Origin: Dehalobacter sp. 12DCB1
Lineage (GTDB): Bacteria; Bacillota; Desulfitobacteriia; Desulfitobacteriales; Syntrophobotulaceae
Length of the DNA: 64,000 bases
Assembly (NCBI RefSeq): GCF_004343605.1
Contig: NZ_POSF01000015.1
Span: 193,535-257,534 of the forward strand
Direction: 5' to 3'
Part shown: positions 24,843-32,666 of the stretch, piece by piece
Position numbering within the stretch: the first letter of the stretch is position 1
Layout of the letters: each line of letters opens with the position of its first letter
Made by a program: the position numbers and the translations under genes
Notes under the pieces: generated by a model
Seen by the model: only the letters and a program-made list of their open reading frames with translations
The model's database searches: none
What the model was told of the DNA's origin: nothing

Positions 24843-25685
24843 TTATTTGCCCTCCTTTGCACACTGGCACTTGACTTTACCGTAAGCGACAGCTTCTTCG
24901 TTTTTAAAGAAGGCCGAACGTTTCATGGCCAGGTCAAAATCTACCTTGTGGCCGTCAAATTCCGGCCCGTCAACACAGGCAAATTTGGTTTCGCCGCCGA
25001 CATCGAGTCTGCAGGCGCCGCACATACCTGTTCCGTCGACCATGACAGGATTCATACTGACGATGGTCTTAATACCAAGAGGTCTGGTGAAATTCGCTAC
25101 GGATTTCATCATAACGACCGGACCAATCGCCCAGATCGCATCAACTTTGATGCCCTGATCCAAAACGGACTGAATGCCGTGCGTGACAAAACCCTTCATA
25201 CCATAAGTCCCGTCATCGGTTGTAATGATGACTTCATCACTTACAGCCCGCATTTCGTCTTCGAGGATCAGCAGGTCTTTAGTTCTTGCTCCGAGAATGG
25301 AGATGACCTTGTTGCCTGCTTCTTTCAGGCCGCGCGCAATCGGATGAACCGGCGCGACGCCCACGCCGCCGCCAATGCACAGAACCGTACCGTAATTCTC
25401 GATTTCGGTGGCTTGTCCGAGCGGACCTACAAATGTAACAAAAGAATCCCCTTCCTGCATCCGGGTAATCAGATTGGATGAATAGCCTACTTCCTGGATG
25501 ACGATGGTGATTGTCCCTTTATCCCGATTAAAGTCCATGATGGTCAAAGGGATCCTTTCAGATTCCTCATTTTGTCGAACAATGACAAATTCGCCGGGTT
25601 GGGCTTTTTTGGCGACTTCCGGAGCTTCTACTTCCAGCAGTGTAATAATGTCCGCCAACTGCCTTCTTTTGACTACCTTATACAC
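24843..25685 (-). CDS. nfnA: FAD/NAD-binding subunit of NfnAB-type transhydrogenase
   Basis: 280 residues. It is a ferredoxin-reductase-like protein: an FAD domain (about 1-95), an NAD domain with CIGGGVGVAPVHPIARGLKE, and a C-terminal cysteine cluster MCGACRLDVGGETKFAC with CVDGPEFDGHKVDFD for a 2Fe-2S centre. This is the NfnA / PyrK-like / sulfide dehydrogenase beta family. The GTG start at 25685 has GGGGGAG about 6 bases upstream. With nfnB it forms a two-gene operon with its own promoter. Dihydroorotate dehydrogenase electron transfer (PyrK) is excluded by the absence of pyrD. Confidence 0.88.
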   Translation of the reverse strand: MYKVVKRRQLADIITLLEVEAPEVAKKAQPGEFVIVRQNEESERIPLTIMDFNRDKGTITIVIQEVGYSSNLITRMQEGDSFVTFVGPLGQATEIENYGTVLCIGGGVGVAPVHPIARGLKEAGNKVISILGARTKDLLILEDEMRAVSDEVIITTDDGTYGMKGFVTHGIQSVLDQGIKVDAIWAIGPVVMMKSVANFTRPLGIKTIVSMNPVMVDGTGMCGACRLDVGGETKFACVDGPEFDGHKVDFDLAMKRSAFFKNEEAVAYGKVKCQCAKEGK

Positions 25686-25811
25686 GTTGTCTCCCCCTCA
25701 GGATTATTCGTTGTACCGACCAAACGGATGCATGGTCCCTTTTTCCAAGCTATACAAGTATATACATCTATGTTTGGCACAGTAACACGTATTTGATACT
25801 TTACCTTGTTT

Positions 25812-25841
25812 ATTATAAATGAACTTTTGCCTCGAAATCAA
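25812..25841 (-). promoter_or_regulatory. Candidate SigA promoter of nfnAB
   Basis: TTGATT (25836-25841), an 18-base spacer and a perfect TATAAT (25812-25817) read on the minus strand, leaving a leader of about 120 bases. The rest of the 280-base gap is AT-rich with repeated AAATCTCTTT blocks and no gene. Confidence 0.5.
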
Positions 25842-25965
25842 GTCTTTTAATTGTAAAATGTCCTTAGGGCACGAAAAAACTCATTATATATCATATTTTT
25901 AGTTTTATTCTAAAATCTTTTTTCTAAATCTCTTTTTTAAATCTCTTTATAGAAGATAAAAACAA

Positions 25966-26919
25966 TTAATGATTGTCCGACAGCATCGTTTCCCGCGTCA
26001 GAAGTGCGACCCCAATCGAATTATCCGAACTCCATCCCGGCTTTGCCCAAAATAATCTGGCCTGAGATTCCAGCTTCTTTTCAAGCTGATTCCTTAGATA
26101 TTGATTTGAGGCTACTCCGCCGACAATCAGAATATCTGTGAGTCCGGTATCGTCAACAGCTTTGGTCAATACCTTATAAATCGTCCGGACAATACATCCT
26201 TCCACCGCCCGGGCCAGATCGGCCGGACGTTTTTTTTCTTCGATCAGACGCTGAACTGCCGACTCGACGCCCGAAAAACTCATCTCATATCCTTTGACCG
26301 AGGAAGGCAGCAGGGAAGCAGATCCAGGCGCTGATTTTAAAGCCAGTTTTTCGAGCTCCTTTCCCGCCGGGAAAGATAGTCCCAGACGCACGCCGACCCT
26401 GTCTACAAATTGACCGGCATGCAGATCACTGCTTCCGCCAAGAATCTGCAAACTTAGTTTTCCCGGAGAATCCTTCCGGACTTTCAATACTTCCGTTGTT
26501 CCTCCCGAAAGGTGGACAGCCAAAAAATCCGTCAAAGCAAAACCTTCGGCGGATTCCAATCCTGCAGCCAGATGTCCTTCCTGATGACTCGTCGTTACAA
26601 GCTTTACATTTAAAGCGCTGGCCAGAGATGAAGCAACCGACCTTCCTGCCAGAAAGACCGGCATATAGGATTGCTCTGCCGGACGAGGCGCCGTACTGAC
26701 GCCAATGCCGGCAATTTCCGGCCATATCGTTGGCGGAACCAGGGCCAACAGTTCCGGAAGATTTTTAATATGATTAAAAAGAGCTTCTGACTGGGCCAAT
26801 CCCCTCTCTCCTTGAGGAACTTCGAGAAGGCGTCGTTTTTCCCAGACCAGATGCTTTTCTTGATCCACCACGGCAACGGATGTCGTGTATGCACTTGTAT
26901 CAAGACCTAAGAACATCAT
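25966..26919 (-). CDS. Divergent Kae1/TsaD-family paralog (ASKHA ATPase-like)
   Basis: 317 residues, about 20 shorter than TsaD. The opening LGLDTSAYTTSVAVVD corresponds to the family GIETSCDETS, and the metal-binding histidines are kept in SHQEGHLAAG. Usual TsaD motifs are altered: SGGHT is SGGTT, and the segment before the conserved DK is GGSSDLHAGQFVDRVGVRLG. FSFSG is kept as MSFSGVESA. It is therefore a paralog of the tRNA threonylcarbamoyl transferase subunit, probably not the essential enzyme; tsaB and tsaE are not nearby. The ATG overlaps the nusB stop, so it is coupled to nusB. Substrate unknown. Confidence 0.8.
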   Translation of the reverse strand: MMFLGLDTSAYTTSVAVVDQEKHLVWEKRRLLEVPQGERGLAQSEALFNHIKNLPELLALVPPTIWPEIAGIGVSTAPRPAEQSYMPVFLAGRSVASSLASALNVKLVTTSHQEGHLAAGLESAEGFALTDFLAVHLSGGTTEVLKVRKDSPGKLSLQILGGSSDLHAGQFVDRVGVRLGLSFPAGKELEKLALKSAPGSASLLPSSVKGYEMSFSGVESAVQRLIEEKKRPADLARAVEGCIVRTIYKVLTKAVDDTGLTDILIVGGVASNQYLRNQLEKKLESQARLFWAKPGWSSDNSIGVALLTRETMLSDNH

Positions 26920-27338
26920 TTTTCACTCTCATCCATCAGCTTGTCTAAAATGCCGTTAATGAATTTTGCTGAGTCATCCCCGCCGAACCTTTTGGCAATC
27001 TCAATCGCTTCATTTAAGGTGACCCGCTGGGGTGTTCCGGGGCTGTACAGCATTTCATAGACAGCAAGCCGCATCAGATTGCGGTCCACATTGCCCATCC
27101 TGTCCAGAGCCCATTCGTGGGAAGTCGAAGCAAGCTTGGCATCGATGTCCGCTTTGTTCTGCAGGGTTCCTTCAACCAGTTCCCTGATAAAATCTGCCGT
27201 CTTATCAGGGACGGCAAATTCCTGGATCCAATGCTGCAGGACTTGTTCCCGCTTGTCCGTTTCTCCCGTTATATCAATTTGATAAAGTATTTGCAGTGCC
27301 GTTTCTCGGGCCTTTCTTCGGCCCATTATTTTACTCAT
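26916..27338 (-). CDS. nusB: Transcription antitermination factor NusB
   Basis: 140 residues, all-helical. The family opening RRKARETALQILYQID is at about residues 7-22, and the C-terminal TLNEAIEIAKRFGGDDSAKFINGILDKL is diagnostic. It binds boxA RNA with NusE in rRNA antitermination. The ATG at 27338 has GGAGG 8 bases upstream; a second ATG four codons later is possible. The Asp23-DUF2273-nusB order downstream of spoIIIAH is typical of Clostridia. Confidence 0.96.
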   Translation of the reverse strand: MSKIMGRRKARETALQILYQIDITGETDKREQVLQHWIQEFAVPDKTADFIRELVEGTLQNKADIDAKLASTSHEWALDRMGNVDRNLMRLAVYEMLYSPGTPQRVTLNEAIEIAKRFGGDDSAKFINGILDKLMDESEK

Positions 27339-27361
27339 GAATATGCCTCCGGAATTTCATT

Positions 27362-27631
27362 CTACGTTTTATGTTTGCCCCAAAAAGGTATTCTATGTAT
27401 TACTTCGCTCAGTCCGGTAGGCCAAACCCCATCATCCCAGCATTTTCCCAAGTAATATCCTCCGCCGGATAAGGCAGCTAAAAGCAGCGTCTGCCAAAAT
27501 CCCAGCAAAATAAACGCTAAAGCCAGAAAAAAACCGATTAAAAGACCAAAAAATTTACCAGGATGATTATCAAGACACCACAGAAAAAAAATATTGAGTT
27601 TTTCCCCGATATTTCCCCAGAAATTGCTCAT
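27362..27631 (-). CDS. DUF2273 small membrane protein
   Basis: 89 residues from the ATG at 27631. Two adjacent hydrophobic segments fill about residues 28-62 (FFGLLIGFFLALAFILLGFW), between a short cytoplasmic start and a charged end. The family accompanies Asp23 genes and probably anchors envelope-stress proteins to the membrane. GGAG lies very close to this ATG; a GTG at 27649 is the alternative start. The gap from the Asp23 gene is 22 bases or less. Confidence 0.85.
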   Translation of the reverse strand: MSNFWGNIGEKLNIFFLWCLDNHPGKFFGLLIGFFLALAFILLGFWQTLLLAALSGGGYYLGKCWDDGVWPTGLSEVIHRIPFWGKHKT

Positions 27632-27653
27632 CTCTCCACCCTGCTGCACTGTT

Positions 27654-28094
27654 CTATTTTTCTTTCAAATCTTTTTCTTTATTCGTTTTATCTTTGCTGT
27701 CTTTGGCTTCCTTGACCTCAGCCGCATTTTTGAACGCTATGCCCTGAATATGAACGTTGATGACCATGACGGATAATCCGGTCATGCCTTCAATAGCTTC
27801 CTTCACGACGACCTGTACTTTCTGCGCTACATCTGGAATGGACACCCCGTACTGTACGGCGATAAATAAATCGACAGAAGCTTCTTTTTCGTCAATTTCA
27901 ACTTTGATTCCCCTGGACCCCTTGGATGTATTTTTGCCTCGGCCTAAAATATTGGCAATATCCTGGGCAAAGCCTCCGCTTAACTCAGCAACTCCTTCGA
28001 CCTCCGAAGCAGCCATCCCTGCAATCACTTCGACGACCTCATCAGCAATTTTAACTGAACCGATTGAATGATCTATTTTGTTATTATCCATCAT
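27654..28094 (-). CDS. Asp23/Gls24 family envelope-stress protein
   Basis: 146 residues. The Asp23 domain covers about residues 10-115: GSVKIADEVVEVIAGMAASE, VEGVAELSGGF, VDLFIAVQYGVSIPDVA and VMVINVHIQGI. A lysine/glutamate-rich tail follows. These proteins sit under the membrane and are linked to cell-wall homeostasis. Double ATG at the start; GAGGTG lies 4 bases before the first and 7 before the second. It is followed by the DUF2273 membrane partner and nusB. Confidence 0.92.
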   Translation of the reverse strand: MMDNNKIDHSIGSVKIADEVVEVIAGMAASEVEGVAELSGGFAQDIANILGRGKNTSKGSRGIKVEIDEKEASVDLFIAVQYGVSIPDVAQKVQVVVKEAIEGMTGLSVMVINVHIQGIAFKNAAEVKEAKDSKDKTNKEKDLKEK

Positions 28095-28222
28095 TACACC
28101 TCATTTTCCATCTTCAACCTGTTATTAGCCTTATTATAACAGAATCCCCCGTTGCCGCAAATCCCCCTGCCTGCTTAACGTAGATTTACTTCCTGAATAA
28201 TGAAAATATATTATATTTCCCA

Positions 28223-28771
28223 TCAGACCCGATCATCAAATTTTTCCGGCGTGTCTTTGACGACTGTTACTTCGATTTGATCAACTGCAGAACCGGTAAT
28301 TTCCGATGCCGTGTTTTGGATGATAAACATATCCTGAACCTTTAATTCGTTTGTCAGGACTGTAACCGTAGCCTTTTGCGTGTTGACTTCCGAAACAATA
28401 TCTTTAAAACCTTTCATCTTCAGTGCATTCTCGATCTCGGCTTCCCTGCTGATCTTGTCACTTAAGGCCAGCCATCGCTGCTGGGCCTGACTGCGTGTCT
28501 CCGTGATATCTGACGCGAGCAATGGCTCCAGCATTTTAAGTGTTTCCTGTCTGGTCTGTTCCCGTTTTATCCTGTAATTAACAAAGTAGTTTTCTCCCTC
28601 ATTTTCCGTCAGTTCAATAATTTCCGCTGAAAAACAGACGGAATCCGAGATATTGACCGGTCTGCCTTCTTCATTTTGCTTCCCAAAACATGCTTGGCTT
28701 AACCAAACAATGCAGCATACCGCGATGGCCGGAACCCCAATGATCCAGATCAAAGATGTATTTATTTTCAT
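28223..28771 (-). CDS. spoIIIAH: Stage III sporulation protein AH
   Basis: 182 residues. One N-terminal membrane helix (about 8-26) is followed by an extracytoplasmic domain with a coiled-coil start and a ring-building motif-like C-terminal half (ENALKMKGFKDIVSEVN, VTVLTNEL). In the mother cell it pairs with forespore SpoIIQ to build the feeding-tube channel across the intermembrane space. It is the last gene of the spoIIIA operon, 6 bases after spoIIIAG. The ATG follows a GGGGGG run by about 13 bases, which is rather far. Confidence 0.9.
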   Translation of the reverse strand: MKINTSLIWIIGVPAIAVCCIVWLSQACFGKQNEEGRPVNISDSVCFSAEIIELTENEGENYFVNYRIKREQTRQETLKMLEPLLASDITETRSQAQQRWLALSDKISREAEIENALKMKGFKDIVSEVNTQKATVTVLTNELKVQDMFIIQNTASEITGSAVDQIEVTVVKDTPEKFDDRV

Positions 28772-28777
28772 GTTAAT

Positions 28778-29335
28778 TCAGACGCCCCCCATTGGAACAA
28801 CACTGATTTTGGCCGGCTGAATATTCAGCAGCGTCCTGACCGCTTCAAATACTTGCTCCTTAATTTTGGGATCACTTGCTCCCTGCGCGATAACCAGCAC
28901 TCCCGCGACCTCCGGACGTTCTTCTGTAATAATTAAAGCATTTTCGCCTACAACCACGATCTTGTTATTCTGTGTTACCTCTTCCGTCTCTCTGGTTCCG
29001 CCGTCTTTAGCCGTTTCCTTTGAAGTTTTTTTCGTAACGCTTTCATCTCTGGCATACTGTTTTTTTACGTCAGTGGTCAGGGTAAGCAAGACCTTCGTTT
29101 TGCCAACGCCCTGGATTTTTTCCAGATTAGCTGCAAGTTTTTCTTCAAGTTGTTTTTCCAATGCAGTAAAACCCGATTCATTTTCTGGAACGGCTGTTAC
29201 CGTTTCAGCCTCGAGTTGGACTGATGCAGCGGACTGATCCTCCTGTGAGGTAAAAATAAGAATGGCTGCGACGATTACCAGCAAGATCACGGCCAACGTA
29301 ATCTTTTCTGTGATCACCTGCTTGAAAAATCCCAT
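28778..29335 (-). CDS. spoIIIAG: Stage III sporulation protein AG
   Basis: 185 residues from the ATG at 29335, which has AAGGAAG 5-6 bases upstream. A membrane helix at about residues 12-30 is followed by a periplasm-like domain. The ring-building motif is visible as LEEKLAANLEKIQGVGKTKV and VAGVLVIAQGASDPKIKEQV. SpoIIIAG forms a large ring in the SpoIIIA-SpoIIQ complex. The longer open frame to 29407 overlaps spoIIIAF and starts with lysine/cysteine-rich sequence, which is less plausible. Confidence 0.92.
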   Translation of the reverse strand: MGFFKQVITEKITLAVILLVIVAAILIFTSQEDQSAASVQLEAETVTAVPENESGFTALEKQLEEKLAANLEKIQGVGKTKVLLTLTTDVKKQYARDESVTKKTSKETAKDGGTRETEEVTQNNKIVVVGENALIITEERPEVAGVLVIAQGASDPKIKEQVFEAVRTLLNIQPAKISVVPMGGV

Positions 29336-29351
29336 ACTGACTTCCTTCCTC

Positions 29352-29969
29352 CTATTTTTCTTCCTGCACAAACACGATTTCTTCCGGCAGCTGCATGAGT
29401 GCTGCAACCTGTTTTTTTATTTCCATTGCTTTCGCTGACTCAGCCGCTCCCTGGCCCTCGGCCTGGTCTGTGTTAACGCCTCCGATAATGACCGGCTTAA
29501 CAGGCTCAATGCTGACACTTTGCTGACTGAAATGGATCTCGACTTTTTGGATTTGCGGATAGTCGGCAAATCCCTCTCCACCGTCCTCCAGTTCAACATT
29601 CGTATCCGAGCTTTTGACCCCTTCCACCCCGGATACAAGGGCCTGAATCTGGCTAACCAGAATCCTGCGGTATTGTTCGATCACCAGAGCATTTGCTTCC
29701 GTGGAAGAATTGTCTTCTCCGTCAGAACTATTTTCCTGTGCCAGAACAGGCAAGTCTCCGGAAGAACTGCCGGCCCAGGCCGGCACGCTATTTTCAAAGT
29801 CCCAGTTCAGTAGATCTGCCAACGGATTCAGGATTGCCGCAATCACAAACAGCCCCATGACCATCTGCACAAATCCCCGCATGGATTTACTCGGCAGAAG
29901 CATCTCGAGAAAGGAGGCCAGCAATAGAATGAAAGCTAAATTGCGGATCAGCGTCTTTAATCCATCCAT
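29352..29969 (-). CDS. spoIIIAF: Stage III sporulation protein AF
   Basis: 205 residues. Two N-terminal membrane helices (about residues 8-24 and 36-55: LRNLAFILL-type segment, then VMGLFVIAAILNPLADLL) precede a soluble ring-type domain (VEIHFSQQSVSIEPVKPVII). It is a component of the SpoIIIA channel. The ATG at 29969 has GAGGT 8 bases upstream; a GTG two codons earlier is possible. The 17-base gap to spoIIIAE keeps it in the operon. Confidence 0.9.
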   Translation of the reverse strand: MDGLKTLIRNLAFILLLASFLEMLLPSKSMRGFVQMVMGLFVIAAILNPLADLLNWDFENSVPAWAGSSSGDLPVLAQENSSDGEDNSSTEANALVIEQYRRILVSQIQALVSGVEGVKSSDTNVELEDGGEGFADYPQIQKVEIHFSQQSVSIEPVKPVIIGGVNTDQAEGQGAAESAKAMEIKKQVAALMQLPEEIVFVQEEK

Positions 29970-29986
29970 TTTCACACACCTCAAAA

Positions 29987-31231
29987 TCAGCGAAGCATTA
30001 CCGCCAAATTTCCAGTCCCGACAATGATCACAATCGTCATAAAAAACATGATACCGACGGATGTAACGGTTACAAAAATATATAATAAGCCTTTGGACAT
30101 GTCCTGAAGACTATCCGCAAGTTCTTTTTCTCCCAGAGGTTCGACCAGCGCCGCAGCCAGTTTAAAAGTAAACATCATCGCGATAATCTTAATCGCCGGC
30201 AGAAAAGTAATGACGATAATCGCAATCATTGCCACGATCCCCAGCGCGTTCTTAAGTAAGAGACCTGAGCTTGCTACGATCTCGACAGCGTCTTTGAAGA
30301 ATTTGCCGGCAACCGGGATCAAATCTGCTGCATATTTTACGGTTCTCAGCGTGACCCCGTCGGCTACGCCCCCTGTTACGCCCTGTACCGACATAATGCC
30401 GATAAAAACCGTCATGACAATACCAATACTGAGTTTGCCCCCGAACTCCAGTAGAGAGGCTAATTTGCTGAGCTTGAACTGTTCGGAAATGTTATTGAAC
30501 AGCCTCAGGATAATGCTCAGAAAAAAAAGAGGCAAAACAATGTTTTTGATTACCGTAGCCAAAAAGATCAAACTGCCGATGACCATCGGTTTAAACAAGG
30601 CTGCGCTGGTCAGACTGCCCATGGTCAGCAGGACAGTATACATGGCCGGAAGGATAATCTGCATAAAAGAGACCATATTGTCAATGGACGCATTGCCAAC
30701 ATCCAGCGCAATACGAAAAGATGTCATCGCAAGCGCCAACAGAACAAGATATACGAGCATTCGGGCTATCCTGCTTACTTCACCTGTAAAAGCAGACTGC
30801 AGTTGATTGATGATTGCGCAGATCACAGCGAGTACCAGCAGCTTTGCAATCAAAGGCGCGTTGGTGACTACCTGTTTTAGCAGAGCCTTGACAATACTGC
30901 TGCCGATGCCCTGCAGACTAAAATTAACCTCGCCGTTTTTAATGCTTTCAAAGATCTCTGTTAAAGAAAAATCAGGCAGAGCGTCCTGAACATCGCGGTC
31001 CAGTTGATTCAAAAATTCTCTGACTTTAGATAAATCGATCTCCTCGGACAAATCTACTTCTTCGGACACGCCCATCTCCCCGGGAGTCCCTGCTTCCGCA
31101 AATGGTTCATCCGCCTCCGTCCCTGTGTAACTCGTCTCCTGACTTTCTGCCGCCAGGGTCACCACTGGAAAAGCAAATACCAGGGTCATCCATATGGCAA
31201 GCCCCAGCGCAGCCAAGACTTTTTTTGTCAT
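29987..31231 (-). CDS. spoIIIAE: Stage III sporulation protein AE
   Basis: 414 residues. A signal-like hydrophobic start (LAALGLAIWMTLVFAFPVVT) is followed by an acidic stretch and then six to eight membrane helices from about residue 125 on. It is the large polytopic subunit of the SpoIIIA complex. The central GGKLSIGIVMTVFIGIMSVQ and FFKDAVEIVASSGLLLKN are recognisable family stretches. The ATG has GAGGAG 8 bases upstream. Confidence 0.93.
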   Translation of the reverse strand: MTKKVLAALGLAIWMTLVFAFPVVTLAAESQETSYTGTEADEPFAEAGTPGEMGVSEEVDLSEEIDLSKVREFLNQLDRDVQDALPDFSLTEIFESIKNGEVNFSLQGIGSSIVKALLKQVVTNAPLIAKLLVLAVICAIINQLQSAFTGEVSRIARMLVYLVLLALAMTSFRIALDVGNASIDNMVSFMQIILPAMYTVLLTMGSLTSAALFKPMVIGSLIFLATVIKNIVLPLFFLSIILRLFNNISEQFKLSKLASLLEFGGKLSIGIVMTVFIGIMSVQGVTGGVADGVTLRTVKYAADLIPVAGKFFKDAVEIVASSGLLLKNALGIVAMIAIIVITFLPAIKIIAMMFTFKLAAALVEPLGEKELADSLQDMSKGLLYIFVTVTSVGIMFFMTIVIIVGTGNLAVMLR

Positions 31232-31243
31232 CCGTATCGCTCC

Positions 31244-31630
31244 TCACGCCAGCAGCTTCATCATGGATTCCATAATCGCTGCAATGATCGGGATAGCCAA
31301 AATGACCACGAATACTTTAGCTGCAATTTCAACTTTTGTGGCCAGTGCATTCTCTCCGGCATCCCGGCAGATTTGGCCTCCCAATTCCGCCAAATAGGCT
31401 ACTCCCACGATTTTAAGAACAATGAACAAGTAGTAGGAACTGATATCTGCCTGATCAGCCAGTTTCTGCAGCAGATCAACCACCAGTCTGATTTTGTCCA
31501 TGATCAGCAGAAATATGGTTACCCCTGCCAGAATGCTTAGCTGAATTGCAATCTCAGGTTTAATTTGTTTCAGAACAGCTCCGAGAACCGTGACAATGAT
31601 GGCGAGTCCAATCACTTGTGCTATTTCCAT
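31244..31630 (-). CDS. spoIIIAD: Stage III sporulation protein AD
   Basis: 128 residues with about four membrane helices and almost no soluble part. The conserved stretch YLAELGGQICRDAGENALATKVE near residues 75-97 is the SpoIIIAC/AD-family hallmark. It works with SpoIIIAC and AE in the channel base. The ATG has AGGGGG 8 bases upstream. The gaps to AC and AE are 12 bases each. Confidence 0.93.
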   Translation of the reverse strand: MEIAQVIGLAIIVTVLGAVLKQIKPEIAIQLSILAGVTIFLLIMDKIRLVVDLLQKLADQADISSYYLFIVLKIVGVAYLAELGGQICRDAGENALATKVEIAAKVFVVILAIPIIAAIMESMMKLLA

Positions 31631-31642
31631 TGCCAGAGCCCC

Positions 31643-31840
31643 CTAGTATAGATTAAATACGCTTTTCACCAGAACAAACAGATCGGAGATTCCCTGGATG
31701 ACCAGATACAACACGACCACAACCCCGGCAATGGTAACCATCTGGGCCTGCTCTTTCTTACCGGCCTCATTCAGGATAATTGCACAAATGCCCACCAATA
31801 GACCAATACCTGCTACCTTCAAAATGAGGTCAATACTCAT
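31643..31840 (-). CDS. spoIIIAC: Stage III sporulation protein AC
   Basis: 65 residues with two membrane helices (about 4-22 and 33-60) joined by the polar loop NEAGKKEQAQ. The size and the IGLLVGICAIILNEAGKKEQ motif are those of SpoIIIAC. The ATG has GGAGG about 11 bases upstream and lies 16 bases after spoIIIAB. Confidence 0.93.
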   Translation of the reverse strand: MSIDLILKVAGIGLLVGICAIILNEAGKKEQAQMVTIAGVVVVLYLVIQGISDLFVLVKSVFNLY

Positions 31841-31856
31841 CGCGAACCCTACCTCC

Positions 31857-32366
31857 TCACATGATCATAATGACAGCCGCAATTCCGCCCAGGAAACCGA
31901 GGTAAGACCACATCTTTGCCCTGCTTTCTGCCTGCTGCCTGGCCTTTTCGTCTACGCCTGCCAAATGCCGCTGAACAAGTTCGAGCTGTTTATGCTGTTC
32001 ATTCCGGTCCGACCTGCCCAATCCCTGACTGATTCCGCTGATCACCAGCCAATCGTCATCTGTCAGGCAGGTTTTCCGGCGGTGCATTTCAATGCTTTTT
32101 TTCCAGGCCTGAGAAGCATTTTCTCCGGCTCTGATCTTTTCCTCGAGACTCGCAAAAAACGCCTGCCAGGGAGGACCGGTTCTTTCCTTAAGTACCCGGA
32201 AAGCATCCGGCAGGGGTGTTGCTCCCCAGTATATCTCAGTATCCAGCAACGCCAAGGCATTGATCATTTCCCTGATTTCCTGCGGACGTTTCTTAATTTG
32301 ATTTGCTCTGATAATCCCCAAACAGCCAAATCCAATAATCAGGGCAAGATAGCCTGCAACCAACAT
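31857..32366 (-). CDS. spoIIIAB: Stage III sporulation protein AB
   Basis: 169 residues from the ATG at 32366, which has GGAGG 8 bases upstream. There is a membrane helix at each end (about 3-20 and 150-167) with a helical soluble middle: RPQEIREMINALALLDTEI and a GLGRSDRNEQHKQLELV segment typical of the GspF-like SpoIIIAB fold. It is usually translated directly after spoIIIAA, but here a 300-base gap containing a palindromic element separates them. Confidence 0.9.
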   Translation of the reverse strand: MLVAGYLALIIGFGCLGIIRANQIKKRPQEIREMINALALLDTEIYWGATPLPDAFRVLKERTGPPWQAFFASLEEKIRAGENASQAWKKSIEMHRRKTCLTDDDWLVISGISQGLGRSDRNEQHKQLELVQRHLAGVDEKARQQAESRAKMWSYLGFLGGIAAVIMIM

Positions 32367-32472
32367 ACTTTTCGCCTCCAACGGCCTAATAAAGCGGACC
32401 GATCAACTAGTGAAACATTCTTCATATAACTGCCCTCCTGGCTTAGTGACTGACATAAGCAAACTTATCATC

Positions 32473-32630
32473 AGTCTGTGGGGTACATTACCGCTGTGAG
32501 CGGAGCACGATGGGGAGTGCGGCTTTTTGACGGCCACGGATGGCCTAATGTCGGCGATGCCATGGATGGCAAGGAGCGACTCGCCATGGATGGCGCAATA
32601 GCCGAAAAGCGGTATTGTGCCCCACAGACT
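32473..32630 (-). repeat. Palindromic element family 1, copy D (long form) inside the spoIIIA operon
   Basis: The arms AGTCTGTGGGGTACA and TGTGCCCCACAGACT pair at 14 of 15 positions. On the minus strand the core matches copy C over about 130 bases, including TTCGGCTATTGCGC, GTCGCTCCTTGCCATCCATG, GACATTAGGCCATCCGTGGC and CATCGTGCTCCGCT. It occupies half of the gap between spoIIIAA and spoIIIAB, so every full spoIIIA message must contain this long hairpin. Confidence 0.85.
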
Positions 32631-32666
32631 TGCCCAAAAAATAGTTCAATTGTTTGTGAGATGAAT

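Noticed and set aside
31698-32429. 243-codon plus-strand open frame
   Set aside because: It is antisense to spoIIIAC and spoIIIAB, which are clear by motif, spacing and ribosome-binding sites.
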